This document shows, piece by piece, positions 16,500-25,781 of a DNA stretch of 64,000 nt. The translations under genes were made by a program, and so were the position numbers. This DNA comes from UBA6912 sp041611095 (GTDB taxonomy: Bacteria; Actinomycetota; Acidimicrobiia; Spongiisociales; UBA5794). Below the pieces are notes generated by a model. That model made no database searches. It saw only the letters and a list, made by a program, of their open reading frames with translations, and was not told the DNA's origin. The stretch is taken from NCBI GenBank assembly GCA_041611095.1, contig JBFINP010000001.1, forward strand, positions 143,048 to 207,047. Reading direction: 5' to 3'. The stretch's first letter is position 1. Every line of letters begins with the position of its first letter.

Positions 16500-16559
16500 C
16501 GAAGGCACCATAGGACGGGCGCGGCCGGAAGCTCGCCGGACCCTGTAGCCTCCCGGCCC
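16500..16559. promoter_or_regulatory. Divergent leaderless promoters: osmoprotectant operon and yceH
   Basis: Minus: TATGGT (16512-16507) then 7 nt to the ATG at 16499. Plus: TAGCCT (16546-16551) then 8 nt to the ATG at 16560. The whole intergenic region is only 60 bp. Confidence 0.55.
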
Positions 16560-17243
16560 ATGGAGCCCGACGTGCTCGTTCTCGACGCGGAGTGCCGGCG
16601 GGTGCTCGGCAGCCTCATCGAGAAGGCCATGACCACGCCCGATCAGTACCCGCTGTCGCTCAACGGGGTGACGATCGCCTGCAACCAGGTGTCGAATCGC
16701 GATCCGGTGGTCGAGTACGACGAGACGACCGTCGCCCAGGCGCTGCGGAGGCTGGCCGACCGCGGGCTTGCCAAGATGGTGCATCGCGCCGGCTATCGGG
16801 TCGTCAAGTACATGCACGCCGCCGACCTCGTCTTCGAGTTGAGTCCCCAGGAGACCGCGCTCCTGGCGGTCTTGCTGCTCCGTGGACCGCAGACACCCGG
16901 CGAGCTGCGCTCGCGGACCGGCCGCTACATCGACTTCACGTCGCTCGGCGAGGTCGAGACGACGCTTCAAGGCCTACAGCGCCACGATCCGGCGCTCGTT
17001 GCGGAGCTGACACGTGAGCCCGGCCAGAAGGAGCATCGCTACCGGCATCTCCTGGACGGCGGCGAGCCGGCTGAGGCCGCCGGCGACCCGGCGGCATCGA
17101 CGCCACCCGAGAGCGCACACGGCGAAACCACGGTGCGAGAAGCCGACCTCGAGCAGCGCATCGAGGAGCTGACGGGCCGGCTCGACCACCTGGGAGCGCG
17201 CTTCGAGCGGTTGCTCGGCGAGCTCGGTGTCGAGGAGATCTGA
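16560..17243 (+). CDS. yceH: YceH / DUF480 (UPF0502) family protein
   Basis: 227 residues. Two winged-helix-like repeats: LIEKAMTTPDQYPLSLNGVT with CNQVSNRDPV, and ELSPQETALLAVLLLRGPQT with GELRSRTGRY. These match the UPF0502 signature closely. The C-terminal about 50 residues (LEQRIEELTGRLDHLGARFE) form a coiled coil. The winged-helix pair suggests nucleic-acid binding, but the role is unknown. The ATG follows a TAGCCT box by 8 nt. Confidence 0.88.
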   Translation: MEPDVLVLDAECRRVLGSLIEKAMTTPDQYPLSLNGVTIACNQVSNRDPVVEYDETTVAQALRRLADRGLAKMVHRAGYRVVKYMHAADLVFELSPQETALLAVLLLRGPQTPGELRSRTGRYIDFTSLGEVETTLQGLQRHDPALVAELTREPGQKEHRYRHLLDGGEPAEAAGDPAASTPPESAHGETTVREADLEQRIEELTGRLDHLGARFERLLGELGVEEI

Positions 17244-17283
17244 GAACCGGAGGGTCCGTGTCACGGGCGTGCGATACCGTGGC

Positions 17284-20200
17284 ATGATGACGACCGACCA
17301 GGTGCCGGACCGAGATGCCAAGACCCATGCGGAGTGGCGCCTCGAGCCGGAGGATTGGGACGAGGCCATCGCCCGGGTGGGTGGTCCTCAGATCATCGTC
17401 GGGGGCCCCGGAACGGGGAAGACCGAGTTCCTGGTGCGGCGCGCCGTGCATCTCGTCACCGAGCACGGAGTCCCTGGGGACGAGATCGTCGTCCTGTCCT
17501 TCGGTAGACGCGGCGTTGCGGATCTCGACGCTCGGCTGCGGGGGCAGCTCGCCGAGCCGACGTCCCCGGTGAACGTGGTGACGTTCCACTCCCTCGCCGC
17601 CGGCATCGTCGAGGCGCATGCGACGGCGGGCGGTTGGGAGCGCCCCCCGCAGATCCTGACCGGCCCTGAGCAGACCGCGCTCGTGCGAGAGATGCTCGCC
17701 GGTGAAGAGCTCTCGGATTGGCCGGTTGTCTTCGCCCCGATGCTGGGGACGTCGACGCTGGCCGACGAGGTCACGGACTTCCTGCTACGTGCGAGCGAGC
17801 AGATGCTCGATCCGGCGGGGGTCGCCCACCGGGCGGAGGGACGTGACGACTGGCGTGCGCTCCCGGCGTTCATGGCGAGGTACCGGCGCGAGCTCGTGGC
17901 GCGGGGCCGGATCGATTACAGCCTGCTCCTCCAGGAGGCGGCACGCGCCGTGGAGGACGGCGTGGCGGATCTGGGGCGGTTCCGTTTCGTGCTCGTCGAC
18001 GAGTATCAGGACACGACCGTGTCCCAGGCACGACTCCTCGCCGCCGTCGTCGCCCGACACCGCAACCTCACCGTCGCCGCCGACCCCTACCAGTCGATCT
18101 ATAGCTTCCGCGGAGCCGCGGTGCAGAACGTCGCCCGGTTTCCTGAGGAGTTCCGCGACGGTGCGGGAGGCCCGGCGCGGCGCATTGTCCTCACTACCTC
18201 GTTCCGCACCCCTGCCGAGATCCTGGCGGCCGCCGAGCGTGTCACTGCCCACGACGTCCCAGGAGCGGCCGGACCGGTCATCCCGGCAGCCGGTTCGGGC
18301 CGCGTCGACGTCCACGTCTTCGATCAGCACTCGGCAGAGGCGGAGTGGATCGCCTCGGAGATCCTCCGGCTCCACCTCGCCGAACGGGTAGCGCTCGCCG
18401 CGATGGCGGTCTTCGTACGATCAAAGCGCCGCTTCATCGCGGAGCTGTCGCGCGCACTCCAGCGTCGCGGCATCGCCCACGACCCACCGACGTCGCGCCT
18501 CGCCGAACAGCCCGCGGTGCGTTTCGTGCTCGACATGGTCACGGCCGCCACGGCCGGCCACGGACCAGAGGCGGACCGCTCGCTCCGGAGGGTGCTCCTC
18601 GGGCCCTGGTTCGAGGTGCCGATCGGAACAATGCGCGATCTCGAACGACTGCGCATCGGTGGGGCGCTGTCGTGGACCGACGCGATCAGGCAGCAGCTCC
18701 CGGCGTTCGGCCGGCTCGCCGATCTGCTCGACGACGCGGCCTGGGCGACGCAGCGGCCGGCGATCGACGGCGTCTTCGAGCTGTGGTCGTCGCTGCCGCA
18801 ACTCCTCGTCGTCGCCACCGACCCGGACCGTGGCGACGAACGCGCCGCCTGGGCCTCACTCAGCCAAGTCCTCGGCAGGTGGAACGACCGCAATCCCCAG
18901 GCGACGCTTGGTGAGTACCGCAGGCTGTTGCTCGACGAGGAGTTCGAGGCCAGACCGCTGCTCAGCTACGCACTCCCCGAGGACGACCGCCTCACGGTGA
19001 CAACGCTGCACCAGGCGAAGGGGCTCGAGTTCGACGTCGTGTTCATCGCCGACGCCGTGGAGGGCGTCTTCCCCGACCTGCGGGTGCGGGACTCCCTCCT
19101 CGGCGTGCGGCACCTCCTTCCCGACGTGCCGCGGTCGCAGGCCGAGTACGTGCGATTTCGCCTCCAGGAGGAACGCAGGCTTGCGTACACGGCGATGACC
19201 CGGGCGGCCCGGCGGGTGGTATGGACGGCGACGTCGACCGGCTTCGAGGAAGGGCGCGGTATCCCTTCTCGTTTCCTTGCGCTCGTCGCCGATACGGACA
19301 CCGTGGCCGAGGCCGCGACGCCGGCGACTCACCGCACGCAGCCGGTTTCCAAGGGCGAGGCGGAAGCGCTGCTTCGCCGCCTCGTCGCCGACCCTGCGGT
19401 GGCGAGATCCCGAAGGTACGCCGCCTTGGATCTACTCGCCCACGGACCCGAAGCCGGGCTGCGCTCTCCGTGGACCTTCTCCGGTCTGCGCGATCCAGGA
19501 CACGACTCGGGTCTCGTCGGCGAACGGCTCGTCATGTCGCCGAGCCAGGCCGATGCCTACCGAGAGTGCCCGCGCCGCTATGCGTTGATGCGCCGGCTCG
19601 GAATCGGCGACACGGCGGGACCGCACGCCGCCCTCGGTGGCCTCGTCCATTCCGTGATGGAGGCGGCGGCGCTGCGTGCGATGGACGATGGCCGCCCACG
19701 ATCCTCTCTCGGCGACGCCATCGACGCCCTGGAGGACCAGTTCGCACCCGAGGACTTCGGCGGCGAGCCATATGCGACGGCATGGAGACGGCGGGCCGAG
19801 CTGATCCTGTCGAAGCTGTACGAGCTGTGGCCCTCCCGCCGCCGGGTGGTGGCGGTGGAGAAGCGGCTCTCGGCGGACATCGGGGACGTGCAGTGGGTGG
19901 GTTACGCAGACCGGCTCGAAGAGTCCGGCGGCACGATCACGGTCGTGGACTACAAGACGGGAGGCAAGGCGGTCAGCATTGCCGACGCCGCCGAGTCTCT
20001 GCAGCTCGGGTTCTACCTGCTGGCGAGCCGATCCGACCCGGACGTGCTCGCCCTCGGCGAGCCGGTGGGCGCAGAGTTCTGGTTTCCCTACGCAAGCCGC
20101 GACCAGAGGTCGATGAGCGTTCGGTCGTTCGATCCGGCCAATCTCCCGCACGTCGCCGCGGCACTCGCCGACGCCGCCATCGGCATCCGGGCCGAGGATT

Positions 20201-20292
20201 GGACGCCCATCGTCTCCACGGCGTGCGAGAGGTGCCCGGTCCGGCGGGTGTGCCCGGCGCAGCCCGAAGGGCAAGAAGGGTTCATGCCGTGA
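17284..20292 (+). CDS. adnA: AdnA-like UvrD/RecB-type helicase-nuclease subunit
   Basis: 1002 residues. N-terminal superfamily 1 motor: Walker A GGPGTGKT (40-47), motif II LVDEYQDT, motif III ADPYQSIYSFRGA, motif V VTTLHQAKGLEFDVVF and motif VI RLAYTAMTRAARR. C-terminal PD-(D/E)XK nuclease with YADRL and VVDYKTGG. Fe-S cysteines are ECPRRYA and CERCPVRRVC. This layout matches the shorter subunit of mycobacterial AdnAB, which unwinds and resects double-strand breaks. Its stop overlaps the second subunit's start by 4 bp, as expected for a heterodimer. ATG 17284 or 17287: a TACCGT box lies 6 nt before the latter. Subunit naming follows gene order and length. Confidence 0.85.
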   Translation: MMTTDQVPDRDAKTHAEWRLEPEDWDEAIARVGGPQIIVGGPGTGKTEFLVRRAVHLVTEHGVPGDEIVVLSFGRRGVADLDARLRGQLAEPTSPVNVVTFHSLAAGIVEAHATAGGWERPPQILTGPEQTALVREMLAGEELSDWPVVFAPMLGTSTLADEVTDFLLRASEQMLDPAGVAHRAEGRDDWRALPAFMARYRRELVARGRIDYSLLLQEAARAVEDGVADLGRFRFVLVDEYQDTTVSQARLLAAVVARHRNLTVAADPYQSIYSFRGAAVQNVARFPEEFRDGAGGPARRIVLTTSFRTPAEILAAAERVTAHDVPGAAGPVIPAAGSGRVDVHVFDQHSAEAEWIASEILRLHLAERVALAAMAVFVRSKRRFIAELSRALQRRGIAHDPPTSRLAEQPAVRFVLDMVTAATAGHGPEADRSLRRVLLGPWFEVPIGTMRDLERLRIGGALSWTDAIRQQLPAFGRLADLLDDAAWATQRPAIDGVFELWSSLPQLLVVATDPDRGDERAAWASLSQVLGRWNDRNPQATLGEYRRLLLDEEFEARPLLSYALPEDDRLTVTTLHQAKGLEFDVVFIADAVEGVFPDLRVRDSLLGVRHLLPDVPRSQAEYVRFRLQEERRLAYTAMTRAARRVVWTATSTGFEEGRGIPSRFLALVADTDTVAEAATPATHRTQPVSKGEAEALLRRLVADPAVARSRRYAALDLLAHGPEAGLRSPWTFSGLRDPGHDSGLVGERLVMSPSQADAYRECPRRYALMRRLGIGDTAGPHAALGGLVHSVMEAAALRAMDDGRPRSSLGDAIDALEDQFAPEDFGGEPYATAWRRRAELILSKLYELWPSRRRVVAVEKRLSADIGDVQWVGYADRLEESGGTITVVDYKTGGKAVSIADAAESLQLGFYLLASRSDPDVLALGEPVGAEFWFPYASRDQRSMSVRSFDPANLPHVAAALADAAIGIRAEDWTPIVSTACERCPVRRVCPAQPEGQEGFMP

Positions 20293-23200
20293 AGGGCGAC
20301 ATCGTCCTCACGTCCGAGCAGGAGGCCATCGTCGGCCATCCTCTCGAGCCGCTCCGGGTGGCGGCGGGGGCCGGTACGGGGAAGACGACGACGATCGTCG
20401 CCCGGCTCGTGGCGGCGATCGAGGGTGGTCTCGAACCGGAGCAAGCGCTCGGCGTCACCTTCACCAACAAGGCCGCCGAGGAGCTCGCCGATCGGCTTCG
20501 CACCGCGCTTCGCCCTCATGCGGCCGAGGGCCGCGAGGTCGAGGTCAGCACGTATCACGGGTTTGCGGCGCGGCTCCTCGCCGAGTTCGGTGCGATCGTC
20601 GGGATCGAACGCGACGTTCAGATCGTGGGCCCCGGCTATGTGCGCCAGCTCCTCCACGAGAGCATCGGCACGATGCCGTACGAGCATCTCGACATGACGG
20701 CATTGGCGTGGCGTGTCGACGAGGCGGCGGCCCTCGGCCGCCAGCTCACCGGCAACCTGTGCGAGCCGGAGAGCCTCCTCCGTGCGGCGCCCGATCCCCT
20801 CGCCGAACCATGGCCGAGCCGCATCGAGCTGGTTCGCATCCTGCAGGCGTACCGAGCTCGTAAGCGGGCGCTCGGCGTGGCCGACAACGGCGACCTCATC
20901 CACCTGGCACACCGGCTGGTGGTGGAGCACCCCGACATCGCCCGCCGTATCCGCGATCGCTACCGCATCGTCGTGCTCGACGAGTACCAGGACACCGACC
21001 CGAGCCAGCGCGAGCTGCTGCGCGTCATCTTCGGCGACGGCTTTCCCGTCACGGCCGTCGGCGACGAGGACCAGACCATCTACGAATGGCGCGGGGCGTC
21101 CCGGGAGAACTTCGCCCGTTTCGGAGACCACTTCCCGGCAGCCACCGACCGGCAGGCGACGACCCTCCCCCTCACGCTCAGCCGGCGATCGGGCCGAAGC
21201 ATCCTCGGGTTGGCCAACGCCGTGCGGACGTCGATGCACGGCGCTCCACCCGAGGACCCGCTCGAGCCGGCCGAGCCGGTCGCCGACGTGCTTGGAGTGG
21301 CCTGGTTCAAGACGGCCTGGGAGGAGGCGGCATGGATAGCCGACGAGGTTCGACGGCTCCACGACGACGAAGACCTGCCGTGGGGCAGCATCGCGATCCT
21401 GTTTCGCAAGAACCGCCAGATCGGCATGGTGCGCGATGCTCTCGCTGCTGCCGACGTGCCGGTCGAGGTGGTGTCGCTGGGCGGTTTGCTCGGCGTTCCC
21501 GAGGTGGCCGATGTCCACGCCTGGCTGTCCATCATCGGACGGCCCGACGACTCCATCGGCTTGGCGCGCATCCTCCTCGGCCCACGCTACCGGCTGGGAC
21601 TCGGCGACCTCGCCCCCCTCACTCGATGGTGCCGCCGGCAAGCCACCGCCGGCGAAGACGATGCCCTCGGCTACCCGCTCATCGAAGCCATCGACCGGCT
21701 GGAGCACATCGAGGGACTCACCGGAGAGGCGACGGGCCGGCTCGAGGAGTTCCGAGCCCTGTACCGGAAGCTGCTGAGCGACGCCCAGGGCGTCACGCTC
21801 GTCGAGTTGGTCCAGCGCATCGTCGACGCCGTCGACGGGTGGGCCGAGATCGAAGCCATGCCGGCGGCGGCCGGGCTCTCGGCCCGGCTCAACCTCTACC
21901 GCTTTCTGGATCTCGTCGAGGACTGGAGCCCGCTGGCCGGGCGCCCCTCGCTCGACGCGTTTCTCGGCTACCTCGACCTGCTCGAGGAGGAACGAGCCCC
22001 GGAGGAGCTGGACACGGCCCGGGTCGGCGACCAGGAGGCGGTGGCGCTGCTCACGGTTCATCGCGCCAAGGGACTCGAGTGGGACGCAGTGTTCGTGCCC
22101 GCCCTGTCCACGGACATCTTTCCGTCCCGCAGCCAGGGATACGACGACCCGGTGAGTGCGGCCCGCTGGTTGCCCTACGAGTTACGTCTCGACGCGACCG
22201 CCCTCCCGGAGCTGTCCGACGACCGCGATCAGCGACGGGCGGTGCTCCGGAGCCGCCACCACGAGCAGGAGCTCCGCACCGCCTACGTCGCCGTGACGCG
22301 GGCGCGCCGGCGGCTGGTGCTGACGGGAGCCGCCTGGTACGAGAACACCCGGCCGAGGAAACCGAGTGAGGTCCTGGCCCTGGCGGCCGAACGCCCCGAC
22401 GTCATGACACACCGCTGGGCGGACGATCCTGGCCCACCCCCGGAGCGACCGCCCGCGACGGTCGAAGCCCCGGACCCGCATTTCGGTGAGGGTTGGAGGG
22501 CGGCCCTCCGCGCCGCACTGGAGGACCCTCGTTGGGCGCGGGACCACTCGCTCGACCCAAGCCGATTCGACACCGAGCGGACCCAGCTGCGGCTCATGCT
22601 GGACGACATCCCCGAGCCGCTCGACCTTCCTCACCGGCCCGAACAGCTCGCCACGTCGGTAACCGGTCTCGTCACCCTCGCCTCCTGCCCGCAGCGCTTC
22701 TACTGGAGCGAGCTCGACCGCCTCCCCCGCCGTCGGGCCCCGTGGATGCGCCGCGGTACCGAGATCCACCGGCGCATCGAACTCCACCATCGCGGCATCG
22801 CTGCGTTCGACGACATCATCCCCGAGGCTCCGGTCCATGCAGAGTCGCGCGGTGAGCCCGATGTCGATCCGTTCGATGTGTTCACTCGCTCCCGCTTTGC
22901 GGCGGCAACGCCGCGACACGTCGAGACACCGATCGACATCACCATCGGCGGCGTTCGGGTCCGCGGCAGGATCGACGCCGTGTTCGCCCCCGAGCCCGAG
23001 ACGTGGGAGATCGTCGATTACAAATCGGGTCGGCCCAGCGACGACCCCGCCGCCGTCGTTCAGCTCGAGGCATATGCCGTCGCCGTGGCCGACGGTGCGG
23101 TGGCGGGAGGCATCCCCGACCAACTCGCCGCCACCTTCGCCTACTTGGGAGTCGATCCTCCCGTCGAGCGAACGGCCCACGTGGACGAGGAATGGCTTGC

Positions 23201-23339
23201 CGAGGCACGCGCACATCTCGCATCCCTCGCCGACGTGGCTCGAGGCGACGAGTTCCCGGCGACCCCGTCCCCCGCGTGCCGGCACTGCGACTTCGTGGCC
23301 ATGTGCCCTGCGGGCCGGTACTGGCTGGCGTCGAGCTGA
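20289..23339 (+). CDS. adnB: AdnB-like UvrD/RecB-type helicase-nuclease subunit
   Basis: 1016 residues. Walker A AAGAGTGKTT (25-34), motif Ia GVTFTNKAAEELADR, motif II VLDEYQDTDPSQ, motif III GDEDQTIYEWRGA, motif V LLTVHRAKGLEWDAVFVP, motif VI ELRTAYVAVTRARRRL. The C-terminal nuclease shows RGRIDAVF and EIVDYKSGRP, with Fe-S cysteines SCPQRFYW and CRHCDFVAMC. All motor motifs look intact. The GTG at 20289 overlaps the adnA stop (GTGA). The pair should load on double-strand ends and resect them for homologous recombination. Confidence 0.87.
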   Translation: MKGDIVLTSEQEAIVGHPLEPLRVAAGAGTGKTTTIVARLVAAIEGGLEPEQALGVTFTNKAAEELADRLRTALRPHAAEGREVEVSTYHGFAARLLAEFGAIVGIERDVQIVGPGYVRQLLHESIGTMPYEHLDMTALAWRVDEAAALGRQLTGNLCEPESLLRAAPDPLAEPWPSRIELVRILQAYRARKRALGVADNGDLIHLAHRLVVEHPDIARRIRDRYRIVVLDEYQDTDPSQRELLRVIFGDGFPVTAVGDEDQTIYEWRGASRENFARFGDHFPAATDRQATTLPLTLSRRSGRSILGLANAVRTSMHGAPPEDPLEPAEPVADVLGVAWFKTAWEEAAWIADEVRRLHDDEDLPWGSIAILFRKNRQIGMVRDALAAADVPVEVVSLGGLLGVPEVADVHAWLSIIGRPDDSIGLARILLGPRYRLGLGDLAPLTRWCRRQATAGEDDALGYPLIEAIDRLEHIEGLTGEATGRLEEFRALYRKLLSDAQGVTLVELVQRIVDAVDGWAEIEAMPAAAGLSARLNLYRFLDLVEDWSPLAGRPSLDAFLGYLDLLEEERAPEELDTARVGDQEAVALLTVHRAKGLEWDAVFVPALSTDIFPSRSQGYDDPVSAARWLPYELRLDATALPELSDDRDQRRAVLRSRHHEQELRTAYVAVTRARRRLVLTGAAWYENTRPRKPSEVLALAAERPDVMTHRWADDPGPPPERPPATVEAPDPHFGEGWRAALRAALEDPRWARDHSLDPSRFDTERTQLRLMLDDIPEPLDLPHRPEQLATSVTGLVTLASCPQRFYWSELDRLPRRRAPWMRRGTEIHRRIELHHRGIAAFDDIIPEAPVHAESRGEPDVDPFDVFTRSRFAAATPRHVETPIDITIGGVRVRGRIDAVFAPEPETWEIVDYKSGRPSDDPAAVVQLEAYAVAVADGAVAGGIPDQLAATFAYLGVDPPVERTAHVDEEWLAEARAHLASLADVARGDEFPATPSPACRHCDFVAMCPAGRYWLASS

Positions 23340-23375
23340 CGCCCAAACCGGCCTGCGTTAGACGATCGCGCGGCG

Positions 23376-23831
23376 CTAGGCGACCTTGCCGCTGGTGACA
23401 TCGAACACGATCGTCACCGGGCCGTCGTTCACCAGGCTCACCTCCATCTTGGCGCCGAAACTCCCCGTCGCAACGTCGACGCCCGCAGCGGCGAAGCCGC
23501 TCACGATCTCATCGACCAGCGGCTCGGCGACCTCCGGCGGGGCGGCACCCGTGAAGGACGGTCTGCGGCCGCGGGCGATCTCGGCGAGCAACGTGAACTG
23601 GCTCACGACGAGCACCGATCCGCCGACGTCCCGTACCGAGAGGTTCATCCGTCCGTCGGCGTCCGAAAAAACCCGCAGGCCGACGACCTTCTCGACGAGG
23701 GCGCGCCCTTCGTGAGACGTGTCGTCGGGCGCCACGCCGACGAGGACGAGAAACCCGTTCCCGATCTCACCGACCGTCTGCCCGTCGACGCGGACGGCGG
23801 CGTGTGAAACCCGTTGCGCCACGGCCTTCAA
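23376..23831 (-). CDS. dtd: D-aminoacyl-tRNA deacylase
   Basis: 151 residues, close to the usual 145. It removes D-amino acids or glycine mischarged onto tRNA. Both active-site motifs are present: SQFTLLA and the Gly-cis-Pro motif VNDGPVT. I chose the TTG at 23831 because a GGAGG site lies exactly 6 nt upstream and the protein then begins KAVAQRVSHAAV, matching the family opening. An ATG at 23846 would place the ribosome site inside the gene. Divergent from the DUF368 gene. Confidence 0.9.
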   Translation of the reverse strand: MKAVAQRVSHAAVRVDGQTVGEIGNGFLVLVGVAPDDTSHEGRALVEKVVGLRVFSDADGRMNLSVRDVGGSVLVVSQFTLLAEIARGRRPSFTGAAPPEVAEPLVDEIVSGFAAAGVDVATGSFGAKMEVSLVNDGPVTIVFDVTSGKVA

Positions 23832-23879
23832 GCGGCACCTCCACATCTCATCGCCAGTCCGGAAACCCACCACCCCGGG

Positions 23880-23885
23880 TACAGT
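23880..23885 (+). promoter_or_regulatory. -10 box of leaderless DUF368 gene promoter
   Basis: TACAGT, 7 nt, then GTG at 23893. It fixes the start well inside a longer open frame. Confidence 0.6.
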
Positions 23886-23892
23886 ACCGCCG

Positions 23893-24822
23893 GTGCACGA
23901 GGTCCCTCTCAACGTCGCTCGCGGCTTCCTCATGGGTGCCGCCGATGTCGTCCCCGGCGTGTCCGGCGGGACCGTGGCCCTCGTCCTCGGTATCTACCGG
24001 AGACTGGTGGCCTCGATCAAGGCGGGCAGCTCCGGCCTCGGCGCCATTGTGCGGTGGCGGCCCAGCGAGATCACTCGTCACCTGGGATCGGTGGAGTGGC
24101 GGCTGGTCGTGCCACTGCTGATCGGTATCGGTCTCGCCATCCTGCTCCTCGCCGGCATCATCGAGCGGCAGCTCCACGACCGCCCGATTCAGATGGCGGC
24201 TCTCTTCCTCGGACTCGTGGCCGGCTCGGTCGTCGTCGCCTGGCGGCTGCTCACGGTCCGCGACTTGCCGCGCCTGGCGGTCGTCGCCGGGGTGGGGCTC
24301 ATCGTGTTCTGGGTCCTCGGGCTGCGTGGCGGAACGACCGCCGATGCCGTGGGGCAGGTCGGCGACCCGGCATTGTGGGGGTTCTTCGGGGCAGGCGCCG
24401 TTGCGATCTGGGCCATGATCCTGCCCGGCATCAGCGGCTCGTTCATCCTCGTCCTTCTCGGCATGTACGGCCCGACGCTGTCGGCAGTGAACGACCGGGA
24501 TTTCGGCATCCTGGTCGTGTTCACCTTGGGGGCCGTGATCGGACTCGCCTTCTTCTCGCAGCTCCTGCACTGGCTCCTGACCACGCACCACGACACCGTC
24601 ATGGCCGGACTGATTGGACTCATGCTCGGTTCGATTCGGGTGCTGTGGCCTTGGCCCGGCGGCGTGGAGTCCACCACGCTGGGTGCGCCGGATCGGCTGG
24701 TCCTCGTATCGGTTGCGCTGGCCCTTGCGGCGTTCTTCGTCGTGGTCGTCATCAACGAGGCGGCCATCCGGCACGAGCAGCGGCAACACGCACGAGGGCT
24801 CGAGGCGCCGACTCTGCCGTGA
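23893..24822 (+). CDS. DUF368 family membrane protein
   Basis: 309 residues, about eight to nine membrane segments. The signature GFLMGAADVVPGVSGGTVAL near the start, repeated later as MILPGISGSFILVLLGMY, is typical of DUF368. Relatives in Firmicutes and Gram-negatives have been implicated in recycling undecaprenyl phosphate across the membrane; that role here is by family only. The GTG start at 23893 follows a TACAGT box by 7 nt. Single-gene unit; converges with the LLM oxidoreductase gene. Confidence 0.85.
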   Translation: MHEVPLNVARGFLMGAADVVPGVSGGTVALVLGIYRRLVASIKAGSSGLGAIVRWRPSEITRHLGSVEWRLVVPLLIGIGLAILLLAGIIERQLHDRPIQMAALFLGLVAGSVVVAWRLLTVRDLPRLAVVAGVGLIVFWVLGLRGGTTADAVGQVGDPALWGFFGAGAVAIWAMILPGISGSFILVLLGMYGPTLSAVNDRDFGILVVFTLGAVIGLAFFSQLLHWLLTTHHDTVMAGLIGLMLGSIRVLWPWPGGVESTTLGAPDRLVLVSVALALAAFFVVVVINEAAIRHEQRQHARGLEAPTLP

Positions 24823-24842
24823 TCGGCGCCCGGCTCGGCACC

Positions 24843-25751
24843 TCAGGATGCGAAACGACCGACGAGCTCGCCGTACGCCTCGATGAATGCGGGTCGCATC
24901 CTCGAGCCCGGTAGCACACCGACGAGCCGGTCCACACCGCGGTCGGCGTACCGAGCAACGCGATCGACGGCGTCGTCGACCGTGCCCACGATGCCGACCC
25001 CGGCCACGTCGCCCATCCATGCCAGGTGCGTGGCGGCCACCTGGGAGGCCGCTGCCGCCTCCTCCCCCGTTCGCCCGACCGCGACGGGCACCTGGATGCT
25101 CGTCCGCACCGTGCGGTTCCCCGCAGCTTCGGCAACGGCCGCCTGGGGCTCCTCGAGGTTCGGCAGCAAGGAGGCGGGGCAGTTCCATTCGTCCGCCAGC
25201 CGCCCGGTGATCTCCAGCATGCGGGGCCGGCCGGCGCCGACCGTGATCGGAGGATGGGGCTTCTGGAGCGGCCCGGGGTTGACAACGGCGCCTTCCAACC
25301 GGACCCCCCAACCCTCGTAGTCCACGGTCTCCCCGCTGAACAGGCGCACCAGCGCCTCCAGGTATCCCTCGAAGTACCGGCGTCGGTCACCGGCGTTCGG
25401 GTATTCGAAGCCGAAGGCCCGGTACTCCCGCTCGTGCCAGCCGGCACCTAGGCCGAGATCGAGGCGCCCGCCCGATGCGTGATCCAACGTGGTGGCCATC
25501 TTGGCCAGCAGCCCTGGGTTGCGGAACGACGCGCAGTTGACGAGGTGGCCGAGCCGCACGCGCGACGTGACTCCCGCCAGGTAGGCGAGCCCAGACCATG
25601 CTTCGAAGATGGGGCCTTTCGGGTCCCGAACGTTGAGCAAGTGATCCACGAGCCAGATGGAATCGAGTCCGACCTGCTCGGCCAGGACGGCATCCGCCTC
25701 GACATGATCCCAACGATCCGTGAACTGGCTGAGGACGAGACCGAACTTCAA
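24843..25751 (-). CDS. LLM-class F420-dependent oxidoreductase (predicted)
   Basis: 302 residues, luciferase-like monooxygenase barrel. Visible: MKFGLVLSQF at strand 1, LGLGAGWHEREYRAFGF (the conserved GxGxGW after helix 3) and PITVGAGRPRMLEI. The spacing fits the actinobacterial F420-dependent TIGR03560-like group rather than FMN luciferases. The substrate is unknown. Start is a TTG at 25751 preceded by GGAAGG; no other start gives strand 1. It follows the antiporter operon on the same strand but 30 bp after its stop, so may be co-transcribed. Confidence 0.8.
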   Translation of the reverse strand: MKFGLVLSQFTDRWDHVEADAVLAEQVGLDSIWLVDHLLNVRDPKGPIFEAWSGLAYLAGVTSRVRLGHLVNCASFRNPGLLAKMATTLDHASGGRLDLGLGAGWHEREYRAFGFEYPNAGDRRRYFEGYLEALVRLFSGETVDYEGWGVRLEGAVVNPGPLQKPHPPITVGAGRPRMLEITGRLADEWNCPASLLPNLEEPQAAVAEAAGNRTVRTSIQVPVAVGRTGEEAAAASQVAATHLAWMGDVAGVGIVGTVDDAVDRVARYADRGVDRLVGVLPGSRMRPAFIEAYGELVGRFAS

Positions 25752-25781
25752 GGCGCGCCTTCCGGTTGGATGCGCGCCAGG

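Noticed and set aside
19221..20292. A single 1372-codon protein spanning both helicase genes
   Set aside because: The upstream extension is a frame shadow of adnA. The AdnB-like start at 20289 with a GTGA overlap explains the real gene.
24189..24767. Antisense frames over DUF368 and antiporter genes
   Set aside because: Composition mirrors membrane-gene antisense; no start signals.
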